From assembly GCA_024636775.1 (NCBI GenBank), contig JAGXGP010000150.1, positions 1-47,370 of the forward strand: DNA of 47,370 nucleotides. The letters run 5' to 3'. Positions 26,744-35,336 of the stretch are shown here, piece by piece. This DNA is from Hydrogenophilales bacterium (GTDB lineage Bacteria; Pseudomonadota; Gammaproteobacteria; Burkholderiales; Thiobacillaceae). Position numbers and translations under genes: made by a program. Each line of letters begins with the position of its first letter. Position 1 is the stretch's first letter. The notes below the pieces were generated by a model. The model made no database searches and was not told the DNA's origin. It saw only the letters and a program-made list of their open reading frames with translations.

Positions 26744-28149
26744 ACGGATCCATCCGGGATGGGATTGTGCCAGCCACCGCCTGCCGCAATAAGCGCATCC
26801 GCCGCTTTAGGCCCCCAACTGCCGGGTTGGTACGCGATGGCCTGGTGATGCTTCGTCAGAACAGGATCGACCACTGCCCAGGCGGCATCGACGCAATCCT
26901 CGCGGGCGAATAGCGCCCCTTCGCCAGCCATGGCGTTGCCCAAGAGCCGCTCGTAAGGCGATTCCTCTTCCAGTTGTTCGTCCTGCAGGAAGAGTTCGTG
27001 CTGGTCGCCGGTGAACTCCTTGCCTGCGCGCTTGACGCGCGCGGCCAGGGCGACGGCGGAGTTGGGGGAAAGCCGGAAGCGCAGATAATTGGCCCGCCCG
27101 TCCACCGGCGCCGAGTCGTCGAACAGCCGTTGCGGGGGTGGCTTTAACTCCACCAGGACCTCGGCCGCGGTGGTCGCCAGACATTTGCCGGCGCGCAGGT
27201 ACCACGGCACCCCTTGCCAGCGCCACGAGTCGATGTAGAGCCGCAGGGCGCAGAACGTCTCGACATCCGAGTTTTTCGCTACGCCAGGTTCCTTGCGGTA
27301 ACCGGCGTACTGGCCGCGCACCAGGTCGTCGGGCACGAGTGGGCGCATGGCGCGGAACACCTTGTGTTTTTCGGCGTGCACGGCGCCGTAGTCCTGATAG
27401 CCCGGCGGCTCCATGGCCAGCAGTGCGAGGATCTGGAACAGATGGTTCTGCACCACATCGCGCAGGGTGCCGGCGCTTTCGTAAAACTTGCCGCGCCCCT
27501 CCACGCCGAAATCCTCGGCCAGGGTGATCTGCACGCTGGCCACGTGGTCGCGGTTCCAGATCGGCTCAAGGAACGAATTGGCGAAGCGGAAATAGAGGAT
27601 GTTCATGATCGCCTCTTTCCCAAGATAGTGATCGATGCGAAAGACCGCGTCTTCCGCAAACACCGACCGCAGGATGCGGTTGAGCTCGCGCGCGGAGGCC
27701 AGGTCGCGTCCGAACGGCTTTTCGACAATAACGCGCGCCTGCTCGGTCAGGCCCGCGTCATCGAGCCCTTTGATGACGGTCTCGAACAACGTGGGCGGGA
27801 TGGCGAGGTAGTGCGCCGGACGCCGGGCCTTGCCCAGCGCCTTTTTGAGCGCCTCGAAGGTACCCGGGTCGTTGTAGTCGCCACTGACGTAGACGAGCAG
27901 GGAGAGCAGATGATCGAGGGCCGGCTTGTCATCGATCTTGCCGGACTCCTTGATGGCGTCCCTGGCGCGCTTGCGCAACTCTGTCACGCTGAGCTTGGAA
28001 GTGGCGACCCCGACCACCGGTACTTTGAGAACACCGCGCTTGGCCATCGCGTAGAGCGCCGGAAAGATCTTCTTGCGGGCGAGGTCGCCGGTAATGCCGA
28101 ACAGCACCAGCGCGTCGGATTGCCTCGCGACATCGTCTGTGTGATCCAT
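26740..28149 (-). CDS. zwf: Glucose-6-phosphate 1-dehydrogenase
   Basis: Oxidises glucose 6-phosphate to 6-phosphogluconolactone, producing NADPH. The 469-residue protein has the coenzyme motif [13 protein letters not shown] near residue 17, [17 protein letters not shown] and the active-site [21 protein letters not shown] (near residue 172). The end [11 protein letters not shown] is typical. The ATG at 28149 begins one base after the gnd stop; the frame is open to 28185 but the longer start lies inside gnd, and the duplicate copy at 36.7 kb has the same start arrangement. It is coupled to the HAD gene by an ATGA overlap. Confidence 0.96.
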   Translation of the reverse strand: MDHTDDVARQSDALVLFGITGDLARKKIFPALYAMAKRGVLKVPVVGVATSKLSVTELRKRARDAIKESGKIDDKPALDHLLSLLVYVSGDYNDPGTFEALKKALGKARRPAHYLAIPPTLFETVIKGLDDAGLTEQARVIVEKPFGRDLASARELNRILRSVFAEDAVFRIDHYLGKEAIMNILYFRFANSFLEPIWNRDHVASVQITLAEDFGVEGRGKFYESAGTLRDVVQNHLFQILALLAMEPPGYQDYGAVHAEKHKVFRAMRPLVPDDLVRGQYAGYRKEPGVAKNSDVETFCALRLYIDSWRWQGVPWYLRAGKCLATTAAEVLVELKPPPQRLFDDSAPVDGRANYLRFRLSPNSAVALAARVKRAGKEFTGDQHELFLQDEQLEEESPYERLLGNAMAGEGALFAREDCVDAAWAVVDPVLTKHHQAIAYQPGSWGPKAADALIAAGGGWHNPIPDGSV

Positions 28150-28150
28150 C

Positions 28151-29170
28151 TCAGCGTCCCTCTTTCTTCTCATCATGCCCGCCAAACTGCTTTCTCATCG
28201 CGGACAGAACCCGGTTGGCATAATCGGCATTGCCGCGCGATGCAAAGCGCTCGAATAGCGCCGCGTTGATGACCGGTGCCGGCACGCCCTCATCGATGGC
28301 GGCCAATGCCGTCCAGCGTCCCTCTCCCGAATCCGACACGCGACCCGAGAACTCGCTGAGATCCGCATCCTCAACCAGCGCCGCTGCGGTCAGATCGAGC
28401 AGCCATGACGCCACCACACTGCCGCGCCGCCAGACTTCGGCGATCTCGGGCAAGTCCAGCTCATACTGGTAAAACTCCGGGTCGCGCATCGGCGTGGTCT
28501 CGGCATCGCTATCCTGCGCGCGCTTGCCGGCGTTGGCATGGTGCAAAATATTCAGGCCCTCGGCATACGCCGCCATCAGGCCATATTCGATGCCGTTGTG
28601 GACCATCTTGACGAAGTGTCCGGCGCCGTGTGGTCCGCAGTGCAGGTAGCCTTGATCTGCTGTGGCGGCGGGTTTGTGCCGGCCCGGGGTCGGGGGGGCC
28701 GTGCCGACGCCGGGGGCGAGCGTGGTGAAAATAGGATCAAGGTGCTGAACGATGTCTTTCTCACCCCCCATCATCAGGCAATAGCCGCGCTCCAGTCCCG
28801 CGACGCCGCCGCTGGTGCCCACATCCACATAATGGATCCCGTGCGCTTTCAATTCAGCGGCACGCCGAACATCGTCACGGTAATAGGAGTTGCCGCCATC
28901 GATGACCATGTCGCCGGCTTTAAGCAGCGGGACCAGCTTCGCCAGCACGTCATCCACCACCGTCGCCGGCACCATCAGCCAGACCGCGCGCGGCGTGGCC
29001 ATGTGCGCGACAAAATCCTCCAGCGAAACCGTGCCGACAGCACCTTCGCCGCGGAGTGCGTCGACGGCTTCTGCGCTACGGTTGTACACCACACATTTGT
29101 GCCCTCCCCGCATCAGGCGCCGCACCATATTGCTGCCCATACGCCCCAGGCCTATCATGCCGATCTGCAT
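28151..29170 (-). CDS. gnd: 6-Phosphogluconate dehydrogenase, decarboxylating (short, GndA/YqeC type)
   Basis: Converts 6-phosphogluconate to ribulose 5-phosphate, releasing CO2. The 339-residue protein has the dinucleotide-binding [30 protein letters not shown], the [19 protein letters not shown] substrate loop, and the catalytic-lysine motif [14 protein letters not shown]. The short length indicates the bacterial type of about 300-340 residues, whose members are often NAD-preferring; specificity cannot be read here. Start: ATG at 29170 with GGAGATACAAG upstream. It is the first gene of the carbohydrate cluster. A collapsed copy lies at 36736-36975. Confidence 0.95.
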   Translation of the reverse strand: MQIGMIGLGRMGSNMVRRLMRGGHKCVVYNRSAEAVDALRGEGAVGTVSLEDFVAHMATPRAVWLMVPATVVDDVLAKLVPLLKAGDMVIDGGNSYYRDDVRRAAELKAHGIHYVDVGTSGGVAGLERGYCLMMGGEKDIVQHLDPIFTTLAPGVGTAPPTPGRHKPAATADQGYLHCGPHGAGHFVKMVHNGIEYGLMAAYAEGLNILHHANAGKRAQDSDAETTPMRDPEFYQYELDLPEIAEVWRRGSVVASWLLDLTAAALVEDADLSEFSGRVSDSGEGRWTALAAIDEGVPAPVINAALFERFASRGNADYANRVLSAMRKQFGGHDEKKEGR

Positions 29171-29241
29171 CTTGTATCTCCTTCTTTGTAGGGGGTGATC
29201 CTGACGCCGCGAATCGCTCATCGTGAAAGACTCAGCCCACT

Positions 29242-29565
29242 TTAACGCACAAGAAACTGGAGTTTATTCTTAATCTTTGCCCACTCATCGGCAGCGGGAA
29301 GAGCGGCCTTCGTATCAATGATCGGCTTCCAGCCTCGTGCCAATTCGAGATTGAGCGCAATGAAATGCACCTGGTCTTCCGGAACGTCACACTGCGCGAA
29401 AATCGCGTCAACCGGACATTCGGCAACACATAACGTGCAGTCGATGCAATCGTCTGGTTCAATCGCCAAGAAGTTTGGCCCTTCGCGGAATGCATCGGTC
29501 GGACACACGCCGACGCATTGCGTGTATTTGCACTTGATGCAGCTATCGGTCACGACGAAAGTCAT
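29242..29565 (-). CDS. fdxA: 7Fe ferredoxin (FdxA-like)
   Basis: The 107-residue protein is a 3Fe-4S/4Fe-4S ferredoxin. It begins [18 protein letters not shown], with Cys residues for the first cluster in [18 protein letters not shown] and a second [17 protein letters not shown] stretch. The C-terminal WKPIID and [13 protein letters not shown] tail is typical of FdxA. It carries electrons in the cytoplasm, partner unknown. The ribosome-binding site is weak, but a short ORF just upstream (29576-29626) has a perfect one. The gene follows gnd, in the opposite cluster direction of time: transcription comes from farther right, so the two may not be one operon. Confidence 0.92.
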   Translation of the reverse strand: MTFVVTDSCIKCKYTQCVGVCPTDAFREGPNFLAIEPDDCIDCTLCVAECPVDAIFAQCDVPEDQVHFIALNLELARGWKPIIDTKAALPAADEWAKIKNKLQFLVR

Positions 29566-29575
29566 CGATATTCCG

Positions 29576-29626
29576 TCATCGCCGCCTGACAATTGCGGCG
29601 AATTTCAGCGATCCATGTCCGCGCAT
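29576..29626 (-). CDS. Possible 16-aa leader ORF in front of the ferredoxin gene
   Basis: An ATG at 29624-29626 preceded 6 bases upstream by AAGGAGGT, the ideal Shine-Dalgarno sequence, opens a 16-codon frame ending 11 bases before the ferredoxin start. The ferredoxin's own ribosome-binding site is poor, so translation of this tiny frame could deliver ribosomes to it. The peptide itself has no recognisable feature. Confidence 0.28.
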   Translation of the reverse strand: MRGHGSLKFAAIVRRR

Positions 29627-29703
29627 CTGGTCTACCTCCTTCATCTTGGCGTCCCTCGCCACAACCTGGGTCATCATGCCGGCCGAGCGCAGGATTGAAT
29701 TTC

Positions 29704-30222
29704 TTATCGCTGCTTGGCGTATTCGAAAGCCACAACCGCCGCGCTCGACGGCCCGTCCCATAGTTCGGCCGTGATGGGCTCTATGCGAAGCACGCGCACA
29801 TTCAGATCGTCGGGCCCGTCCGGGAACCAGTTGTCGTCGGTTTTCCTCCAGATGTCTTTCGCCTTGGCGGTATCGCGCGTCACGAAAGCACGGCCGGTGA
29901 TGGAAAGATAAGCGTGATCGTCTTCATCGATGAAGACGAGTCCGATATCATGGGACGCGCCGATCTCGTCGTTCTTGGCGCTGCGAACATCGGTCACGAA
30001 CCAGATGATGCCGGCATCGCGGTCGGTCCGCGCTTCCAGCGGTCGCGCACGCAAGCCGCCGTTAAATTGCGTCGTCAGCATGCCGATGCACACCTTGTCG
30101 ATGACATCCCAGACGCGGGATATGTGATTCTGCTCCATCCTGTCACCGGCCGGCATCTTCAGCATGCTTTCCTGCATCATGCCCGTTTTTCCGTCCAAGT
30201 CTTGAGTAAGCGTTGATGTCAT
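29704..30222 (-). CDS. Pyridoxamine 5'-phosphate oxidase-fold protein (general stress protein 26-like)
   Basis: The 172-residue protein has a split-barrel flavin-binding fold like general stress protein 26. Strands at KVCIGMLTTQFNGGLRARPL, then IIWFVTDVRSAKNDEI, HDIGLVFIDEDDHAYLSITG and RVLRIEPITAELWDG are typical. Such proteins bind FMN or F420-like flavins and are linked to oxidative or nitrosative stress. AGGAG lies before the ATG. The N-terminal 30 residues contain GMMQESMLKM, which is not usual for the family and closely matches the start of the Met-rich protein encoded at 30605-30832 (nucleotides 30161-30204 match 30777-30820 at 38 of 44). The N-terminus therefore looks grafted. Confidence 0.85.
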   Translation of the reverse strand: MTSTLTQDLDGKTGMMQESMLKMPAGDRMEQNHISRVWDVIDKVCIGMLTTQFNGGLRARPLEARTDRDAGIIWFVTDVRSAKNDEIGASHDIGLVFIDEDDHAYLSITGRAFVTRDTAKAKDIWRKTDDNWFPDGPDDLNVRVLRIEPITAELWDGPSSAAVVAFEYAKQR

Positions 30223-30272
30223 GAGGCGCTCCTAAAATTCGATTGATGAAAGCCCGGAGTTCCGGGCCTGCT

Positions 30273-30503
30273 TTATGTCTTGGTATCGAAATAGGCGTGC
30301 AATTCCACTTCGCTCGGCTGTTTCCGGAACACGACCTCATCATCCACCACCAGATTCGGCGAATGCTGGATGCCGAACTTTTGGACAAGGTCGGCGCAGT
30401 CTTCCACGAAACATGTGCGGTACGGAATCCGCAAGTGTTCGAGTTCAATTTCCAGGTTCTTACGATGCACACAAGCCTTCGTCGCGATGATCATTACATC
30501 CAT
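30273..30503 (-). CDS. Small thioredoxin-fold protein
   Basis: The 76-residue protein starts MDVMIIATKACVHRKNLEIEL and resembles a thioredoxin/glutaredoxin-like family. A first strand runs into a single Cys at the CxxR position (ACVHR) of the active-site loop. VQKFGIQHSPNLVVDDEVVF with the cis-proline turn HSPNLVV follows. Lacking the second active-site Cys, it may act monothiol or only bind. Other cysteines (TCFVEDCADL) follow. GGAGACGGCT precedes the ATG at 30503. It follows the Met-rich gene in the same direction. Confidence 0.65.
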   Translation of the reverse strand: MDVMIIATKACVHRKNLEIELEHLRIPYRTCFVEDCADLVQKFGIQHSPNLVVDDEVVFRKQPSEVELHAYFDTKT

Positions 30504-30566
30504 AGCCGTCTCCAGAAAAGCTTCGCGTTGTGCTTCGGCCCTCAAATTTTATAAACCGCAGGCGGA

Positions 30567-30595
30567 CACGGCACGGCAAGTATCACCGTGCCGTG
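30567..30595 (-). terminator. 10-bp perfect hairpin after the Met-rich protein gene
   Basis: CACGGCACGG (30567-30576) and CCGTGCCGTG (30586-30595) form a perfect 10-bp stem with a 9-base loop, 10 bases after the stop of the Met-rich gene. No good T run follows on the minus strand, so it may terminate or stabilise the transcript rather than work as a canonical terminator. Confidence 0.5.
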
Positions 30596-30604
30596 CGTGC
30601 AATT

Positions 30605-30832
30605 TCACATGCCTTTCATGCCGCCATCCATCTTCCGGTCTTTGGCGTCACCGCCCATCATGCCCTGCATGTTTGACATGTGACTCTGCATCATCTTCGA
30701 GTGCTCTTGCATAAGATTCTCGCGTTCTTTGGCGTCCTTGGACTCCATGATCTTGTGCATTTGCTCGTGCATCTGCAGCATGCTTTCCTGCATCACGCCC
30801 ATTTGTTTGTCCATGTCTTGCGGGTTTTTCAT
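30605..30832 (-). CDS. Met/His-rich small protein (75 aa)
   Basis: The product is 75 residues with very many Met and His, arranged in helical MQESMLQMHEQMHKIM and SKMMQSHMSNMQGMMGG patterns. No signal peptide is seen. Met- and His-rich small proteins often bind copper(I) or other soft metals, which fits the copper chaperone and P-type ATPase relics farther right, but this is an inference. GGAGAGATCG precedes the ATG at 30832. A 44-base segment of its start is duplicated inside the flavin protein gene at 30161-30204. A perfect hairpin lies just after the stop. Confidence 0.6.
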   Translation of the reverse strand: MKNPQDMDKQMGVMQESMLQMHEQMHKIMESKDAKERENLMQEHSKMMQSHMSNMQGMMGGDAKDRKMDGGMKGM

Positions 30833-30942
30833 CGATCTCTCCAAAAATAAATTGATCAGGAAACCTCAGAATCCAAGGTTCACTTTGACGATGCTGAACC
30901 TGAAAGTCCGGTTGTTCTGTGCGCTACCGAACATACAGTTCA

Positions 30943-31185
30943 TTAGCAGGTTTTGAATTGATAATCGAAAATGGGAAAAAACGAATCCACACTGAAGGTT
31001 CCTTTTTCTGAATTTCTGCGATCCGTGTAACCGAAGGTGTCAGAGCCGGCGAGATGAACAGTAGAGTCTGCCATTTTCCATTCGTTCGCCTTGCGAACCT
31101 GTTTCTTTAATTCCTCGATATCGGCGCGCAAGGAGGTATTGTCATCCGCGGCCTTACCCAGGCCCGATGCCGTCATTGAATGCAA
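30943..31185 (-). pseudogene. N-terminal scrap of a porin-like outer-membrane protein
   Basis: The frame contains a short coiled-coil DIEELKKQVRKANEWK followed by DSTVHLAGSDTFGYTD and then FSVDSFFPIFDYQFK. This is how a group of proteobacterial porins begins after the signal peptide: a helix heptad, a VHLAGYADVGYT strand, and a SFSPIFHYQYK strand. The frame stops right there, and the signal peptide is not intact. No barrel follows, so it is a truncated remnant. Its position between the potassium channel and the Met-rich gene does not explain it. Confidence 0.5.
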
Positions 31186-31269
31186 AAACCAGGAGACATG
31201 TTTTTGTTACGTACTTGCCATTTACCGTACTTTGCCTGCAAAACAAGACCGTGTTAACGGGTACTGGGG

Positions 31270-31710
31270 TCAGGTTTGATCGCGTTCCCAGATGCGCCGC
31301 ATCTGCAGATACATGAATGATGCCGTCCAGCCAATCAATACCAGTCCGGTCAGCGCCTCCATCCCGGCCATAAAACGCAACGGCCCCGATGGCACCAGGT
31401 CACCATAGCCCAGCGAGCTATAGTTGGAAAACGAGAAGTAGGTACATTCAGCAAGGCCGGGAGATTGACTGCCGACAATCGCGCCATAACCGTTGCCAGC
31501 AATCAACCAGCAATAGGCAAAACCGAACAGCATTACCTCAAGCACGTGCGCCACCAGCAAACCGCATATCAAGATCGACAAATGCCAGCGATGCCAGGCA
31601 TCGTGTCGATGCAACCAGTCGCCTGTGCGTCGCATGACCCTCATGGCCTCGTAGTGCAGAATGACACAGAAAATAACCAGCACCAGGGTGACACTCAGCG
31701 TGATCAACAT
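31270..31710 (-). CDS. Two-helix potassium-channel-like protein
   Basis: The 146-residue membrane protein has a hydrophobic N-terminus (residues 1-19), further hydrophobic segments at about 45-72 and 112-133, and the selectivity filter SSLGYGDLVPSGPLRF in between. The filter SLGYGD is a variant of the usual TVGYGD. The architecture fits the Ion_trans_2 pore family without a regulatory domain. It lies 21 bases after the amino-acid permease gene in the same direction. Ion specificity is inferred from the filter. Confidence 0.8.
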   Translation of the reverse strand: MLITLSVTLVLVIFCVILHYEAMRVMRRTGDWLHRHDAWHRWHLSILICGLLVAHVLEVMLFGFAYCWLIAGNGYGAIVGSQSPGLAECTYFSFSNYSSLGYGDLVPSGPLRFMAGMEALTGLVLIGWTASFMYLQMRRIWERDQT

Positions 31711-31731
31711 GCGCAGCGCCTGTGGTTTGTT

Positions 31732-33042
31732 TCAATGAGATGACTGACCATCTTCCCTGGCCTTTGACCGCAGGAACAATTTTGTGCCGACGAAAATAAG
31801 CAGCATGGCCAGCAGCGACACGACCACCACCAGCATGTCGGACTGCGCCTTCACCACAATGAACGCCCCCAGCACAATGACATCCAGAATAATGGCGCTA
31901 CCCAGAATAAGGGGATTGGCCCCCACGTCAGTACGCAGATGGCGTAACACGCCCCAGTGCACGGCGATGTCCATGACCAGGTAGAAAATGGCACCGAGCG
32001 AGGCGATTCGGCTCAGGTCGAAGAGTACGGTCAAGGCTATGGCAATAACGATCGTATAAACCAGCGTGTGTTTCTGAAGGTTGCCGGGCATGCCGAAATG
32101 CCGGTGTGGCACCAGTTTCATTTCCGTCAGCATGGCCAGTACGCGTGACACCGCAAACACGCTGGCAATCACACCGGACATCGTCGCGACAATCGCCAGC
32201 GCCACCGTGAACCACAGGCCGAAATCACCAAACGCCGGTCGTGCCGCCTCGGCCAGGGCAAAGTCTTTGGCCTTAATGATTTCCGGAAGCGTCAGGTTGC
32301 TGGCCACGGCCAGCGCAACCAGCACATAAAGAATCGCGCAGATGCTGATGGAAATGATGATCGTTCGACTCACATTGCGATGCGGATCGACGATCTCCGC
32401 GCCGCTGTTGGTGATGGTGGTAAACCCTTTGTAGGCAAGGATGGCCAGCGCCAGTGACGCCAGAAATGCGCCTGGACTTGTCTGCGTGGTATCCACCGAC
32501 ACACTGGAAAAAGAAAAATCCGCCAGCCACAGGCCGACAATCGCAAACAACGCAATCGCGCTGATTTTGACCGCCGCCATCACCAGGGAAAATGTCCCGA
32601 TCAGCCGATTGCCGGCGATGTTCACCGCAAAAGCGAACCCCAACAACGCTACGCCCAACAGCGGCACCAGCACACTGCCCGGCTCGACATCGAACAGCTG
32701 CAGGCTATAAGCGCCAAACGTCCGCGCCACCAGGCTTTGGTTGATGACCATGGAAAAGTACATCAGCAAGGCACAGAAAACGGTGGTCATCCCGGGTCCG
32801 TAGGCCTTTTCCAGATACATGACTATGCCGCCGGACGAGGGATAGGCGTTGGACATTTTTATGTAGGAGTAGGCGCTGAAAGCGACCACGATCGCCGCCA
32901 CAAAAAAGGCGAGAGGAAACAAATCGCCCGCCAGTTCGGCAACCTGCCCGGTCAACGCGAATATCCCGGCACCGATCATCACCCCGGTGCCCATTGCAAT
33001 GGCGCCGATAAGCGTCAAACTGTTTGCTTTATATTTTTCCAA
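31732..33042 (-). CDS. APC-family amino-acid permease
   Basis: The 436-residue protein has about 12 membrane segments and the APC entry motif GVMIGAGIFALTGQVAELAG near residue 20. A TTG start at 33042 with GGAGACAATCA upstream is used, since no ATG is in frame; the product begins MEKYKANSLTLIGAIAMGTG. It would import amino acids or amines, substrate unknown. It may form a pair with the potassium-channel gene 21 bases downstream. No regulatory domain or truncation is seen. Confidence 0.9.
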   Translation of the reverse strand: MEKYKANSLTLIGAIAMGTGVMIGAGIFALTGQVAELAGDLFPLAFFVAAIVVAFSAYSYIKMSNAYPSSGGIVMYLEKAYGPGMTTVFCALLMYFSMVINQSLVARTFGAYSLQLFDVEPGSVLVPLLGVALLGFAFAVNIAGNRLIGTFSLVMAAVKISAIALFAIVGLWLADFSFSSVSVDTTQTSPGAFLASLALAILAYKGFTTITNSGAEIVDPHRNVSRTIIISISICAILYVLVALAVASNLTLPEIIKAKDFALAEAARPAFGDFGLWFTVALAIVATMSGVIASVFAVSRVLAMLTEMKLVPHRHFGMPGNLQKHTLVYTIVIAIALTVLFDLSRIASLGAIFYLVMDIAVHWGVLRHLRTDVGANPLILGSAIILDVIVLGAFIVVKAQSDMLVVVVSLLAMLLIFVGTKLFLRSKAREDGQSSH

Positions 33043-33192
33043 TGATTGTCTCCAATTTTGGCGACGAACTGAATCGCTGCATCAGATCGTCTTTACATCG
33101 TAAAAGTATTTCACACGGCCTGATCGCAATGCCTTGTCGCTCGAAATATTCGCAATACTTGAACCCACTTAACATTAACGTGGTTAACGGAT

Positions 33193-34377
33193 TCACAAAT
33201 AGCGCAGATAAAACAGGTAGAGTCTTTCGAACATATTTTTTACGCCAATCAGTTTTTTTGAATGCCGGGGAAACAGGTTCCAGAACGGCGGTTTGTTATC
33301 TGATGCCCTGTGCAACCACATGGCATCATTTTCCATATTGAGGATACAAGAGAGCTCATAGCGGTAAGTCCTGCTGGGCGAAAGACCGTTTAACACGGCT
33401 TGCATGTTTTTTGCCGCGGCCTGGGAGCGAAACTGCGCCATATGCGCCTGGTGTGGCACCCATGCCGGTGGATTCTCATGGCTGGCGCAATCCCCGGCGG
33501 CGAAGACATGGCTCAGCCCTTTCACCTGTCCGTATTTGTCCACATCGATTTGCCCACCGGCGGAAACGGCAAGACAGGACTCGCGAACCAGCCTGGAACC
33601 GGTTATTCCGGGTGAATACAACACCAGATCCGCCTGACGCAACGTGCCGTCTTGATCAAGCATCCCACCCACGACGAATTCCGCCGGTTCGTAACCGTAA
33701 TCTAGAATGATTCCCCGTTCGCGCATCCGGTCTGTGATCCCGCCGGTCTCATCGGGCTCGATATCTGGCGAGAAAAAGTGAATCTCGAAGCTATCCCGAA
33801 CCTGTCTTTCCTTTAGGGCAAAATCCAGCAGGCACGCGCACTCATACATTTGTCCGCCACGACCGGCTGCGAATCCGTCCTGCCTGTTGATCTTGAATCC
33901 CAGATAAATGACCCCCTTGTTAATGGATTCAAGGCTATTCATAAACGTTTCCATCTCATCCGGACCGTTGCACGGTGAGAGCGTGTGTTCTTTAGTGCCG
34001 GGAATATCGTCATCCATAAACGCCGGTCCGATGCCTATAAACAGCGCATCATTTTTATAAGTTTCCCCGTTCGCGATAACGGTTCTACCGCCATCGCGTA
34101 TGTCCGTGACGATGCCCTCGACAAAGCGAATATTTCTACGTTTTAAAAACGGACGGATATCAATGCATACATCTCGCTTGCGCTTTTTCTGGGTGATGAA
34201 TTCCGGTATCGCCGGGAAATAGGTGAAGTTGCCATTACCAATAAGCGTAATGTCGTGCCTGGAATAAAGCCGGCGAAAGAACCCGGCAAAAAACGGGAAA
34301 AACGGTAGCGCAAGAAAATATTGAATAAAAAACAATGAGGCGAATCCGTTGCCAACGATGATGATCTTTTTTTTCAT
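33193..34377 (-). CDS. NAD(P)/FAD-dependent oxidoreductase (NDH-2/SQR-like)
   Basis: The 394-residue protein has the FAD motif KKIIIVGNGFASLFFIQYF at the N-terminus and the second flavin/quinone-fold motif HVFAAGDCASHENPPAWVPHQAHMAQ near residue 300, typical of type II NADH dehydrogenases and sulfide:quinone reductases. The disulfide-forming cysteine pattern of SQR is not obvious. A GGQMYECACLLDFAL stretch may be the equivalent region, so NDH-2-like or flavocytochrome-like function is also possible. The coding sequence is visibly more AT-rich than its neighbours (Lys codons AAA, runs of T), which may point to transfer. The amphipathic C-terminus FERLYLFYLRYL could bind the membrane. Confidence 0.8.
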   Translation of the reverse strand: MKKKIIIVGNGFASLFFIQYFLALPFFPFFAGFFRRLYSRHDITLIGNGNFTYFPAIPEFITQKKRKRDVCIDIRPFLKRRNIRFVEGIVTDIRDGGRTVIANGETYKNDALFIGIGPAFMDDDIPGTKEHTLSPCNGPDEMETFMNSLESINKGVIYLGFKINRQDGFAAGRGGQMYECACLLDFALKERQVRDSFEIHFFSPDIEPDETGGITDRMRERGIILDYGYEPAEFVVGGMLDQDGTLRQADLVLYSPGITGSRLVRESCLAVSAGGQIDVDKYGQVKGLSHVFAAGDCASHENPPAWVPHQAHMAQFRSQAAAKNMQAVLNGLSPSRTYRYELSCILNMENDAMWLHRASDNKPPFWNLFPRHSKKLIGVKNMFERLYLFYLRYL

Positions 34378-34466
34378 GTTCTGAATTCAACTCCTAAATA
34401 CACTTCAGAATGGTTGACATACAAGCCACACTGCCAGGACGGCGTTGGGTGGCGGCGTGCCGGGTG

Positions 34467-35336
34467 CTACTGTTCACGGTGCCTCTCCGTCGACGCGTCC
34501 TGCAACCAGGCCAGTGTGTGCGGCAGGAAGTGAACCAGCCCTTCCAGTACACCGGCGCTGTAGTTGCCGTTCATGCCGAGCAGGTCGCCTTGCGCCAGAT
34601 ATAAACACCCGTCGTGTCCGGCGGCCTGTACTTGGCGCAACGCCGTATCGCGGACATCCTCGCGGGCATTTTTGACCAGCACCGCCTGTAGCCCGCTGGT
34701 CAACGCAGGCAGGTCATTGCCGCTGTCACCGGCGAACACTGTCTGCTCATGGGCAAAGCCTTTGTGTTGCATCAGAAACTTAATGGCGTGCAGTTTGGTG
34801 GCGCGTTCCGGCAGTATGTCCAGCAACCCGGTGTCGGCCACTTCGTCGATGCTCCAGATCAGACTGGCACGTACGTCTTCCGCATCCAGGCGCTGGCGCA
34901 GTTGCTTGAGCAGATTGTCCGGCTCGATGTCCGCCGGCGCGTAGTAGCTGAGCTTGAAATCATTCTGCTTCTCCGGCTCCTGCAACCGTAGTAAATCGAT
35001 GTCGGCAAACCACGCCTGCAGATCTTGCCGGGTTTTGCCGCGCCAGTCGGGCGCGATTTCTTCGTACCAACTGTCCCACGGTCGCCAATTGCCATCTTCG
35101 ATGTCATAGATCGTGGTGCCGACATCACCGATAGCGTAATCCGGCAGCGGCAGGTCATATTCCTCGATGGCCTGCTGCAGTAGCGCCTGATGGCGACCGC
35201 TCACGTAGACAAGGGTCAATTCGGGCCGATCCGCCAGGCGTTGCAACAACCGCCGAGCCTCGGGCGACTCGGGCTGCGCGCCGTTGGGCAGCAGGGTACG
35301 GTCCAGATCCGAGCACAGCAGAACGTTATGTTTCAT
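34467..35336 (-). CDS. Sucrose-6-phosphate phosphatase-like HAD hydrolase
   Basis: The 289-residue protein is a type IIB HAD phosphatase with the SPP pattern. LLCSDLDRTLLPNG is at the N-terminus. It is followed by LVYVSGRHQALLQQAI, PDYAIGDVGTTIYD, NDFKLSYY, the substrate-binding LPERATKLHAIKFLMQ, FAGDSGNDLPAL, VLVKNA and NYSAGVLEGLVHF. SPP makes sucrose from sucrose 6-phosphate. A sucrose-phosphate synthase gene is not present in the window. The ATG at 35336 (AGGATTAACGACG upstream) overlaps the end of the invertase-like gene by 11 bases, so the two are coupled. Mannosyl- or glucosylglycerate phosphatases of the same subfamily are alternatives. Confidence 0.75.
   Translation of the reverse strand: MKHNVLLCSDLDRTLLPNGAQPESPEARRLLQRLADRPELTLVYVSGRHQALLQQAIEEYDLPLPDYAIGDVGTTIYDIEDGNWRPWDSWYEEIAPDWRGKTRQDLQAWFADIDLLRLQEPEKQNDFKLSYYAPADIEPDNLLKQLRQRLDAEDVRASLIWSIDEVADTGLLDILPERATKLHAIKFLMQHKGFAHEQTVFAGDSGNDLPALTSGLQAVLVKNAREDVRDTALRQVQAAGHDGCLYLAQGDLLGMNGNYSAGVLEGLVHFLPHTLAWLQDASTERHREQ

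Noticed and set aside
27214-28269. A 351-codon plus-strand open frame
   Set aside because: It is antisense to zwf, which has all active-site motifs; the plus frame resembles no family.
31255-31280. TACTGGGGTCAGGTTTGATC string, like motifs often seen beside REP elements
   Set aside because: A single copy without a palindrome partner or REP transposase nearby; it also overlaps the channel gene stop.
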